DNA of 64,000 nucleotides. Origin: Agapetus fuscipes (Eukaryota; Arthropoda; Insecta; Trichoptera; Glossosomatidae). Numbering within the stretch: position 1 is the stretch's first letter; each line of letters opens with the position of its first letter. Below the pieces are notes generated by a model that saw only the letters and a program-made list of their open reading frames with translations, was not told where the DNA came from and did no database searches. Positions 54,500 to 63,372 of the stretch are shown here, piece after piece. The position numbers and the translations under genes are program-made. Where the stretch lies: assembly GCA_951799405.1 (NCBI GenBank), contig OX637344.1, positions 16,802,001-16,866,000 on the forward strand, in the 5' to 3' direction.

Positions 54500-54772
54500 A
54501 CACCTAAAGAGCCCTCTGCGAGCTTGGTCGTCGCTGTAGACCTCAGTGACCGTTCTTTTGTAAAGGTTTATGAATTTTTCAACTCAGCGAAGAGCACATT
54601 CGAAATATAAATGGTATATTTTTGTGCTCCGCCGGGATCCGAATCCACAACCTTCCATTCACGAGTCCGAAGTGTTGCCACTACGGACTACGGACCGGTC
54701 CAAGATGCCAACGACACGCGGTGTACCTGAGCGGTAACCCATCCGAGTACTGTCCGCGCCCAATGTTGCTTA
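54500..54772 (-). mobile_element. SINE-A with truncated 5S head (tail 1)
   Basis: Tail 1, a body with an internal deletion near 54540, the tRNA-like module (about 54625-54700), then 5S-like sequence 54707-54772, including the C-box region (gagcggtaacccatcc on plus), cut at ttgctta. Confidence 0.78.
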
Positions 54773-54774
54773 TG

Positions 54775-55025
54775 CAATGCTGCGAAGTATTGAGTATTCG
54801 ATAAAAATAGATAAAAGTACCCTGAGTACGAGTTTTCTCACTTAACTCCAAGTATTGAGTATTCGAGAAAAATGTATGTGAACATGTAAAGCACCTCTGG
54901 CCAAACAAGTTTCGAAACCTTTTTTGCCAGGGATGCTTTACAAGTTCACACCCATTTTTCTCGAATACTCAATACTTTGAGTAAATTGAAAAAACTCGTA
55001 CTCAGGGTCCTGAAATACTTGAACT
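54775..55025. mobile_element. Palindromic element
   Basis: The arms aagtattgagtattcgagaa and ttctcgaatactcaatactt, with further inverted blocks (gtaccctgagtacgagtttt; aaaactcgtactcagggtcc), are separated by a centre at about 54890-54930. Part of the arm recurs at 53618. Confidence 0.55.
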
Positions 55026-55074
55026 ATCCCTATGTCACAGTGCCGCTAGAGAACTTCTGACGGGTTTTTTGTTT

Positions 55075-55361
55075 TGAAGAAATCCTGTGCGGGAGGCTCC
55101 CTAGATTTCAGAGACTCTAGGGGTCTATGACTATTGTTGTAGTGGCACAGAGGTTTGCAAGAGCTTGATCGTCACTAGAAAGCACCAATACTCAAGCAAG
55201 ACCCAGTTGTTGTAAGGCTGGATGAAACTTTTGATGATCATCCGAAGACCAAATTTGAAAATATAAATGGTATATATTTTTTTTGTGCTCCACTGGAATT
55301 CGAATCTGCTACCTTACATTTACGAGTCAGAGGTGTTAACCACTATACTACGGACCGCTCA
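55075..55361 (-). mobile_element. SINE-A without 5S head (tail 2)
   Basis: aagaaatcctgtgcgggagg (tail 2) through the body to a decayed tRNA-like module (ctggaattcgaatctgc) and ctacggaccgctc. Confidence 0.74.
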
Positions 55362-55524
55362 AACTTGAGGGTCAACAAGAGTTGCCTCTTCTTCTCCTGT
55401 TTTTGGTGCCATTTCTATCGAAGATCGGCGATCATCATGCCTATATTGATCTTGAATGCTGCGGCTTGAAACAGGAACTTGGTGCTTTTGTTGAACCATT
55501 GTCACAGGTTTTTTAGCCATAATA

Positions 55525-56055
55525 TTGTTCCTTGACTTATAGGTTGGTGTGCGGATGACCACCCACGCTGAAGAAAATTGTTCACTTTGCCAGTGTCACC
55601 CCTGTGTCAGGGTAGGTCAGAAAAAATTGAGGTTTGAGGTTCATTTGAGGTTTGGATTTAATTTGTAAGTACACATTCAGAATTTCGCTCCCCCAGTTCT
55701 TGTTAACCGTATACGCCAATCTTGTCAAATATGACTTTTTCATGCAGTTGTCTTATGAAGTTATGAATCAAATTATACACAATCTGAGCTAAGAAAAACC
55801 GTAAAACTCGATAATGTGAGAGTTCTTTTAAATATTTTTTAAATAAATTTCTTGTTTTTATAAGACACATTGGTCCAGTACACATGCAAACATTGCTCAT
55901 GTAAAATTTTCTCAATGGCGTATACGGTAAACAAGAACTAAGGCAGCGGTTTGTAAACGCTAACTTCACGTCTTTGTTTGTGGGCATGCATTTGATATAC
56001 ATAAGCTTTAAACATGAATAATGAATATATCTGTGCAACTTTGATTATTGAAGTC
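55525..56055 (+). mobile_element. Repeat R split by MITE-1
   Basis: 55525-55685 (ttccttgacttataggttgg through cacattcagaattt) and 55949-56055 (gtttgtaaacgctaac through gcaactttgatta). Confidence 0.72.
55686..55948 (-). mobile_element. MITE-1, copy 2
   Basis: 263 bp; ends cgctcccccagttcttg and caagaactaaggcagcg; flanks ATTT (55682-55685) and GTTT (55949-55952). The insertion point inside repeat R is clear by comparison with uninterrupted copies. Confidence 0.76.
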
Positions 56056-56424
56056 CTTTGATGTAAAAGTTTAAATATTTTCTGTATACATAAAACGCTC
56101 TGCTTGAGTATAAACGTATTTTTTTTTTACTGTAGGTGTTTTTGTGATTTTATGCCGCCCTTATTTTGTGGAGGGGTGGCTAGAACCTCCCTAATATCTG
56201 ACAAAGAAATATGTAACCGTGCGTTGACTGATGTCTCATCCAAACGCGTTTCTTTTAAAAACTACACTTTGTCATGTTTCTCCCCGTTCTCTTATTTTCA
56301 CGCCCCATTTTTTTCAGAAATATTTTCACATCCAGATAGAAGCTGTTCTTCATTTTTTTCTATACTTTTGTTATGTTTTTACTGGGCTCTCTTTTAATTA
56401 AACTGCAATTATTTAATAAGTAAA
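56056..56424. other. No gene seen
   Basis: A 97-codon frame at 56104-56397 is Ser/Phe-rich and matches nothing I recognise; not called. Confidence 0.45.
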
Positions 56425-56560
56425 TAATTTTGTGTTCTTTCGGGTTTGACTCGCCTTGAAGATGCTTTCTGCTCGTGAAAGCGAAACGTCGGCAGATATG
56501 GGAGCTGCAAGTGGAACATGGTCAAACCCAAAAGAATACAAAAGTGATTTATTTATTATT
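56425..56560 (+). mobile_element. Penelope-like fragment with decayed hammerhead motif
   Basis: Inverted arms ttctttcgggtttgac and gtcaaacccaaaagaa flank TTGAAGA (C3 of the core mutated), extra T, stem II GCTTTC...GAAAGC, GAAACGTC and a 3-bp stem I (GCC/GGC). Confidence 0.5.
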
Positions 56561-57082
56561 AGCACCGGCCATGAAAGTGAAAGTTTTAAACTTTATGCAA
56601 TTATTTATTTTAACAGAATTTATTTTACACAATTTACAACAATTGATTTCCATCTCTGGCTATCGAACTTCACGGCTGAATGTTTATAGGATACTCTGCC
56701 TGCTGCCCTATTGTAGTCCTCTTATATAGATGCAACAGAGATCTTTCTTGCATATTCCAGATCAATTTTTGATCACTCGCTCACACTAGAACGTCATTAT
56801 ACGCATTACCATGGACTACACCCAGATTGTTCTACCCGCACTATCGTACATGTATAGGTGCGCGTAGGTACTTTTATTTCGTAGTTCGTAACAATATTAT
56901 CATCATACTTGTGCCAGACTGTTCTATGTATACATGTACACTGTACAGTCGCAGGTATTTAACGTTCGTGACACTAAATAACTGATTTGATTGTTGGACT
57001 GGGGTGGAAATCTCGTCAACCGCCGCGTCGATAGATCTTACAGTATATATTCTAAGATAGGACGGAATAATAAATAATAAAT
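56561..57082. other. No gene seen
   Basis: Unrecognised. 56740-56770 (ttgcatattccagatca) recalls the reverse of 6160-6185 of the LTR-like family. Confidence 0.45.
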
Positions 57083-57513
57083 GTCAACGACGTTAGCCAT
57101 GTTGAAAGCACCGGTTCCCATAGATCACTGAAGTTAAGCAACATTGGGCGCGGACAGTACTTGGATGGGTGACCTCTCAGGTACACCGCGTGTCGTTGGC
57201 ATCTTGGACCGGTCCGTAGTCCGTAGTGGCAACACTTCGGACTCGTAAATGGAAGGTTGTGGATTCGGATCCCGGCGGAGCACAAAAAATATACCATTTA
57301 TATTTCGAATGTGCTCTTCGCTGAGTTTAAAAATACATAAATCTTTACCAAAGACCGGTCACTGAAAGGTCCATCCAACCTTACAACAACTGGGTCTTGC
57401 TTGAGAATTGGCGCTTTCTTCAGCGACGACCAAGCTCGCAGAGGGCTCTTGAGTTGTGATACACACAAAAACAGCGCTCACCAAATAAATCATCCTAATA
57501 TTATTATTAATAA
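57083..57513 (+). mobile_element. SINE-A, full reference copy: 5S head + tRNA module + tail 1
   Basis: 57083-57200 is the 118-nt 5S-like head (gaagttaagcaacattgggc at the A box; cttggatgggtgacc at the C box). 57206-57285 is the tRNA-like module (tagtccgtagtggcaacac; box B decayed to attcggatccc). The shared body follows (gctcttcgctgagtt, agaccggtcac, gcttgagaattggcgc). Tail 1 is gagggctcttgagttgtg ending in (ATT)n. Transcription by RNA polymerase III is expected from either promoter. Confidence 0.87.
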
Positions 57514-57576
57514 AAATGGCGGGGCCTGAACAATTCGTTGTTCCATATGAAATGGATCAGCTGTTGATACGATGCC

Positions 57577-57758
57577 ATGATTACCTTTACCAAAGACCGG
57601 TCACCAAAGGTCCATGCAGCCTTACAGCAAACAGGACTTGCTTGAGAATTGACGCTTTCTATAACGACGACCAAGCTCGCAGAGGGCTCTTGAGGTGTGA
57701 TTCACCCAAAAACAGCGATGACCAAGTAAATTATTCTAATATTATTATCATCATTGCA
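57577..57758 (+). mobile_element. SINE-A, 3' half (tail 1)
   Basis: accaaagaccggtcaccaaa through gagggctcttgaggtgtg to an (ATT/ATC)n tail. Confidence 0.72.
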
Positions 57759-58034
57759 ATCGGGGTCACAGATTTTGATGTTAAAGGAAAAAAAAACTTA
57801 TAAAAATGGTTGAATTTTTTTGAACAAGTGAATTAAAGAAATATTTTTATCGTGTCAATTAAAATTCAGAAAATAATAGTCTGTATTAATTGTTCTTTTT
57901 TTATATCGTTTTCATTTCTACCCTTAGAACAATCGAAACCGCTTTCAAAGAGGACTCTTTTTTATGCTCATTTCCTTTTTATCTTCATGAATTGCGCCAA
58001 TTTATTTATTTTAAGTTTTTTTTTAATACGGAGG
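57759..58034. other. No gene seen
   Basis: AT-rich, unrecognised. Confidence 0.5.
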
Positions 58035-58495
58035 CTTACCACTGTAATCTAAGTTGCAAAGATATATAACAAACATTGGGGGCGTGCATCCCAAATAGGC
58101 ACATGCGCCTAATATGTAGGCAATATGTAGTAGAAAACTATATAAGCTTGATATTCAGATTTAAAATTCAAAATTTAAGCTCGATTAGAGCCATCGTTAG
58201 CACCAATTTCAAATTCGTGATTTTAAAGTAAAGGGAGAAAATATTTTTTCTGAAATGAATTTGCCTATACCCTATGCACGCGCCTGCATACGTTCCCGTT
58301 AGCAGACACGTTGTAAGTTCACGCTTACACACGCCGCACGAGGATTTACAATATAAAAACCCAATCTCAAATGAACGCAAGACTGCAAATCTTGCCGACT
58401 TTTCGTGAAACAAGGGTGACATTGGCAAAGTGAACATTTTTTTATAGTATGGGTGGTCAGCCTTACACCAACCGATAATTCAAGGAAACAATCGT
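58035..58495 (-). mobile_element. Repeat R split by a MITE-like repeat
   Basis: 58035-58080 (taatctaagttgcaaagata) and 58290-58495 (gttagcagacacgttgtaag through accaaccgataattcaagg). Confidence 0.65.
58085..58290 (-). repeat. Unclassified MITE-like repeat, second copy
   Basis: aagcttgatattcag, ttctgaaatgaat and cctataccctatgcacgc are the reverse of 51548-51712. The left edge is uncertain. Confidence 0.5.
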
Positions 58496-58589
58496 TCGAA
58501 AAATTGACATTTCAGATGTCCTGATTAATCCTTCATTTTTTTTATTGCGTCCGTCACAAAAATCCATTTTTTAATTATTTTCTTGGATT

Positions 58590-58712
58590 CCATTTGTAAG
58601 TACACATTCAGCATTTGTAAGCGCGAACTACACGTGTTTGTTTGTGGGCATGGATTTCATTTGAGCTTTCAATGTTAATATATCATTGCAACTTAGATTA
58701 TAGATTATCATA
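58590..58712 (+). mobile_element. Repeat R, 3' half
   Basis: ttccatttgtaagtacacat through gcaacttagattatagatta. Confidence 0.68.
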
Positions 58713-59084
58713 GACTTCTTGGAATATTTGAGATAGCAAAGTTGTATGAAAAAAATTAGGTCACTGATATTACTTTCGTTTGACACATAAATATTGCAAC
58801 TTGTCAAAGACCGGCCGAAAAGGTTTAATCAATCTAGCCATGTCGTTTCCAATCGGCCCGACCTACCCGTCGCGTCGCCCGTTCCGATTCGGCCATTTCC
58901 GCCTCATTAAGCCTCGGCTATTTGAATTATTGGAGACAGACAGGGGGTTGTCCTTAACCCCATGACTACCGCACAAACTAACAAAAGTATACGGGTTAAA
59001 ATAAGCCTGAAAATTTTTGTTTTACAAGTACAGTGAAACCTCAATATAGAACTGTTTTAAAGAAGTTTAATTAATTAAGTGAAT
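58713..59084. other. No gene seen
   Basis: 58840-58950 is slightly GC-richer, with no recognised domain. Confidence 0.45.
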
Positions 59085-59400
59085 TCAGTTTTTCCATGAT
59101 TTCTAAAAAAATATTGACATTAAAAAAAAACTGACTAAAACGGGACTAAGCAATATATTGTCCTGTTATTAAAAAGGTTTTTTTTTCAAAATAAAGGACA
59201 TATGCAAACAACTATAAAAATGTGAAATAACGGGTTATTTTAATTTATTTTTTTGTGTTGAAAATTTTTAAGTTATATTTAATTTTTTTAACCTTTATAA
59301 TTTAGATAACAAAATAATAAACACGCAAGATTTTTTTCATAATTGTCACTCTTCCTCTAAGACCATAAAGTGTAAGAAACAAAAACGGGTGATGGTATAA
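59085..59400 (-). mobile_element. Diverged relative of the E1-E3 elements
   Basis: gaccataaagtgtaagaaac and cagtttttccatgatttc are the reverse of E1 interior blocks (tgtttcttacactttatggtc; gaaaaactgaaac). The terminal inverted repeats are not recognisable. Confidence 0.55.
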
Positions 59401-59404
59401 ACAC

Positions 59405-59530
59405 TCTAACAAATTTGGATTTTACTTTGTAAGTACACACGCAGCATTTGTAAGCGCAAACTCACACGTGCCTACGTGTTTGCATTGGTAAAGTTAATCG
59501 ACAATGTTAATATTGTTATGTTTTTATAAC
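59405..59530 (+). mobile_element. Repeat R, 3' half
   Basis: aaatttggattttactttgt, then tttgtaagcgcaaactcaca; the tail is lost. Confidence 0.55.
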
Positions 59531-59990
59531 AAAAACTGCGGTTTATTTATTTCACACAATTGAGGCTTTCAGGGCAATAGTGGTGTAATCCACAATTCCG
59601 GTTAAGTGGCGTTTTGGTGTATTTTTCATTCCTTATCATAGTACAAAACCATGTCTCTGGCACCATCTCCTTTTCAATAGCTACACTATATTACACCACT
59701 TCTGATTTGGTAGATACTATAATAAGGAATGAAAATTACGCCAAAATGCCACATAACCGGAATTGTGGGTTACACCACTATTGCCCTGATAGCCTCAATT
59801 TACTTTTATCATTTTCGGTTCAGAGTTACATTTGCACAGTATATAATAGTTCAACGGTTGGTAGATTTATGAAGCTGCAGGGAATATCGGTCTTTAATTT
59901 ATACTAAAAATAAAAGGCATTCTTGAAATATAGAGAAACGTTACATGGCACCTTGCTAGACTTAACTAGAACATTCTATTCAACACTCAG
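59531..59990 (+). repeat. LTR-like repeat shared with 22396-22690, split by a MITE
   Basis: gcggtttatttatttca resumes after the MITE as attttcggttcagagtta through ttcttgaaatatagag, matching 22420-22600. Confidence 0.5.
59552..59806. mobile_element. MITE with about 80-bp inverted ends
   Basis: caattgaggctttcagggca...cattccttat at left and ataaggaatgaaa...tgccctgatagcctcaatt at right are inverted. Interior about 80 bp, noncoding. Confidence 0.68.
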
Positions 59991-60271
59991 TTAATCTCGA
60001 ACAAGTTTGAATCTTTACAACATACCTACTTATGTTTCTACTCACTTCTAGAGACGTTATAGACATTATTTAGATTTTGGGCAGTAACTTTGTGAAAGCA
60101 CATTTTAATTAATTAAAATACTTTTTTAACTTTGTTACAATTCTATTGATTGTAGAGGCATTAACTTTGTAATCGTTCATCATAAATGATAAAAGAAAAA
60201 CAGTTTTGTTTTCGATTACATGAGTATATTTTTTTTTTATATACCACAACCGGTTTCGCAAACATCCGTTC

Positions 60272-60315
60272 GCCACCTGATGATGCGAACGGATGTTTGC
60301 GAAACCGGTTGTGGT
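60272..60315 (+). ncRNA. Hammerhead-ribozyme-like motif (best core)
   Basis: GCCAC (stem I), CTGATGA core (60277-60283), one extra T, stem II GCGAAC-ggat-GTTTGC (one G.T pair), GAAA (60301-60304), loopless stem III CCGGT with T at the cleavage position, then GTGGT pairing with GCCAC over 5 bp. All three conserved core elements are canonical except for the extra T. Confidence 0.55.
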
Positions 60316-60450
60316 ATATAAAAAAAATATACTCATGTAATCGAAAACAAAACTGTTTTTCTTTTATCATTGTTACAATTCACTTGAGTTTTATTTTTTT
60401 AAAAACACAACCAGTTTCGGGAGATATTTACTAGGAGATAGTTGATATTT

Positions 60451-60495
60451 ACACCTGAAGATGAGAGGTACTGCTTCTCCCGAAACTGGTTGTGT
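60451..60495 (+). ncRNA. Hammerhead-ribozyme-like motif
   Basis: ACAC (stem I), CTGAAGA (60455-60461), extra T, imperfect stem II GAGAGG...TTCTCCC (one mismatch), GAAACTGGTT, then GTGT pairing with ACAC. Confidence 0.45.
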
Positions 60496-60599
60496 TTTTT
60501 AAAAAATAAAACTCAAGTGAATTGTAACAAAGTTAAAAAAGTATTTTAATTAACGTTATAGACATTTTATAAAATCAACACATCCTGTATATTCGTGGC

Positions 60600-60953
60600 T
60601 GTATATTGTTCCAAACTTATGAGCCCAATTGCGTGGCTTGTTTACATATGTGTATGTGTCTACCTCTAGTAGTCTACTGTGAGTTTGAGTGTATTCATGT
60701 GCCCAGACACGTAATTGTTGGTAACTAGAATAATATGGAACAATGCAGAAGTGTGTGGTTTACTATAGTAGAGTCCGGAATATGCGAGAGGTGTCCGTTT
60801 GTAGGCTTTATATTTGGACCGCAACTCTTTGAGAGACCAGTGTCGATTGAAACACTGTCCGTGAAGTCGATTAACCAAGAGCTATATAAATCAGTGCATT
60901 GTGTAAAATTAATTGCAGTTAAATTAAAATTCCCCAACTAAAATCATGACAAT
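60600..60953 (+). mobile_element. Solo-LTR-like repeat, copy 2
   Basis: Starts tgttccaaacttatgagccc and ends ctaaaatcatgaca; homologous along its length to 47495-47885. ATAT occurs at both edges, too short to prove a duplication. Confidence 0.55.
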
Positions 60954-61636
60954 ATCTGTATCTTGTTTTGTTTTGCTTTATTTTACTTTCATATATATTT
61001 ATATATCTTTTTCAATTTTTAATTGTGTTTTATATACAGCTACTTCTAATTTCTGCTTATTATTTTATACATTCATAGATTGTTTATTCTTTTGTTTTTA
61101 TTTCTTCTCTCTATTTTTATGGGATTAATACTTATGTAATTATTATTTTTTATACACGTTTTTTTATCACTGATTGTATTTAATTGTAGCTCTCATGTAT
61201 TTTTGTTTCATTTTATACTTTTTACTTGCTTTTGTTTTTTATAACACTATTTGTTTGTAAAAGGCACAATGCGTCGTTTAAATAAAATAAATAAAATCTT
61301 TGCAACTTAGATTATAGATTAAGCGTGCATTGCAGGGTTGAATTCAAGACATTGAGCAATTTGTGGAATTCCAATTGGCGGGCTGGAGAGGAGATGGATG
61401 TAAGATACGGATTACCACCTTCAGACAACAATCTACATCAATCAATGTTTGATGCAGATGAAAACAAAAAGTGGATGCTTAAACAGGGTTAAAAAAAAAT
61501 TCAAATTGTTTTGGGGATACATTGTGGAATCCCATTTTAAATATGTCATTAATAAAATGAATAATTTTATGTACGTGAGGATTTATTTACGAAAAAACGT
61601 TTTAAAATGTACCTCTCCATCTTCAGTTTCTTACGG
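60954..61636. other. No gene seen
   Basis: T-rich; 61289-61322 is a repeat-R tail scrap (tctttgcaacttagattata). A polyadenylation-like aataaaataaataaaa precedes it. Confidence 0.45.
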
Positions 61637-61876
61637 TGCTATTTTTAGACATTTTAGTAGTCCGTTGAGCCCACGCTCTAACAAACTAATGATGCCTGGG
61701 CTAAAAGTCTCATAACCACGGTCATTCTTATCTACCGAATTTTGTTGATATTTTTATGAAGACTTATCAGCTGTTCACTTGCGGCCATCTTGGATTGACA
61801 GGTCTTTATACAAATGCATCATTAGTTTGTCAAAGCGTGGGCTCAACCGACGACTAGAATGTCTAAGAATAGCCCC
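61637..61876. mobile_element. MITE with TTTAGACATT arms and a nested core
   Basis: The arms ttgagcccacgctctaacaa and its diverged complement (tttgtcaaagcgtgggctca) extend over about 50 bp. The core (accacggtcattcttatcta, cttgcggccatcttggatt) is the same as the element at 7722-7870. Confidence 0.6.
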
Positions 61877-61969
61877 GTTGAATACTAAACTTAAAACTAA
61901 TACATGACATTTTGTATTTGATTTGAATGTTTATCCATTTGTTTATGTCTAAGCTGTTATTGTTGTGTA

Positions 61970-62190
61970 TGTTTCTTGGTATGCAGCTGACCACCCATGC
62001 TATAGAAAATGGTCCACTTTGCAAATGTCACCCCTGTTTCAAAGAAGGTCGACAGGAGTCGGTTTTTATGTTCTAGGTTCACATGCGGCATGCGCAAGCG
62101 CGAACTACTACGTGTATGCTTGTGAGAATTCATGTAATGTGAATCCCCAATGCTACATATCTTTGCAACTTAGATTAGATTCGGTTGACA
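61970..62190 (+). mobile_element. Repeat R with an internal deletion
   Basis: ttggtatgcagctgaccacc through cttagattagatt; a deletion near 62058. Confidence 0.68.
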
Positions 62191-62635
62191 TGCAAAAATG
62201 TTGCAGATGACTGGACGTCTGTGGGTAAAAAGAAAAATGGAAAAAAAATGTATGGACTATTAGTGTAATGGTTTAAGAGTGAATTGAACTGAGCAACAAA
62301 GGAATGATTCAGCATGTAAAAACGCGAACATACAGGTGCCGGACAGTGACAGAGAGTTTTCCCTTTACGACCGTCGGACACGTCATGTTAAACTTTATTA
62401 CATTTAATCTTTATTTACTGGAAAACACAAAAAGGTTTATTCACGACATATTAAATCTCAAGCTTATCTATAGATCATCGTTCTTTCGTATGTAAAATTC
62501 ACGTTAAGTGGCGGTCGAGCCATGGATTTGCTGTGTGTGAATAACAATGAACTAGTCAGAGACAGTTGCGTTCAACCTAAGGTTTTTAAGAGTACTTAAA
62601 AAAAATATTAGTCCATGTAATGCCAAGACAACTCA
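62191..62635. other. No gene seen
   Basis: Unrecognised. Confidence 0.45.
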
Positions 62636-62639
62636 TGTT

Positions 62640-62880
62640 CTTTGACTTATAGGTTGGTATGAGGCTGACCACCCATCCTGCGAAACTGGTTTACTTTGCC
62701 AATGTCACTTCTATTTTAGGGAAGGTCCGGTCGGCCAGAGTTACAAGGCTTATGTTCATTTGAGATTGGGTTTTTATATTGTAAGTCCACATGCGGCATG
62801 TGTAAGCGCGAACTTATGTGAAAATATGTGTCTGCTTGTGGGAATGCATTAAATATGATACGCCTCATATACATATATGT
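62640..62880 (+). mobile_element. Repeat R
   Basis: tgacttataggttggtatga through gggaatgcattaaatatg; the tail is lost at the SINE-B junction. Confidence 0.7.
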
Positions 62881-62882
62881 TA

Positions 62883-63372
62883 TGTCGGTGTTATGGCCGC
62901 GGGGTCAAGTCAGGTTATTTGGAACCGGATAACGTTGGTTCGAATCCCGCGACGATAACTTCGACCCTGGTTCAACAGATGCCGTTACATGCACACAAGT
63001 TTCTGCTTTCGTATGAAGACAACTCGCTGCCTTAGTTCTTGTTTATCGTATACGCTATTGAGAAAATTTAACATGAGCAATGTTTGCATTTATACCTACT
63101 GGACCAATGTGTCTTATGAAAACAAGAAATTTATTTAAAAAATATTTAAAAGAACTCTCACATTATCGAGTTTTACGGTTTTTCTTAGCTCAGATTGTGT
63201 AGAATATGAGTCATAAGACAACTACTTGAAAAAGTAGTTGTCTTATGACTCATTTGTTGTTGAAAGATTTGACAAGATTGGCGTATACGATAAACAAGAA
63301 CTGGGGGAACGAACTGGCCAGGCAAAATAGGTTGGTGTATTGAATTCCTTTCCACAAATCTATTAAGTATTA
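62883..63372 (+). mobile_element. SINE-B, good copy split by MITE-1
   Basis: The head gttatggccgcggggtcaag (box A) and ttggttcgaatcccgcg (box B), then the body (gaccctggttcaacagatgc); after the MITE it resumes ggccaggcaaaataggttgg to ccacaaatctattaa. Confidence 0.78.
63025..63311 (+). mobile_element. MITE-1, copy 3, with a perfect internal hairpin
   Basis: 287 bp; ends cgctgccttagttcttg and caagaactgggggaacg; AACT on both sides (63021-63024, 63312-63315). The uninterrupted SINE-B at 6238-6462 has a single AACT at this point. A 20-bp perfect stem (63208-63227 with 63232-63251, loop GAAA) is absent from the other copies. Confidence 0.8.

Larger units (their letters stand above)
60068..60552. 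mobile_element. Penelope-like nested palindrome with 14-bp target duplication
   Basis: Flanked by a perfect 14-bp direct repeat ACGTTATAGACATT (60054-60067 and 60553-60566). Outer arms: aatacttttttaactttgtt and its complement (60116-60142; 60520-60548). Inside are two further palindromes: 60186-60368 (arms with caaccggtttcgcaaaca) and 60375-60535 (arms with acacaaccagtttcggga). No coding sequence. Two hammerhead-like motifs are listed separately. Confidence 0.68.

Noticed and set aside
56104..56729. Frames of 77-97 codons
   Set aside because: Low-complexity Ser/Phe-rich translation and sequence overlapping a Penelope-like fragment; no support.
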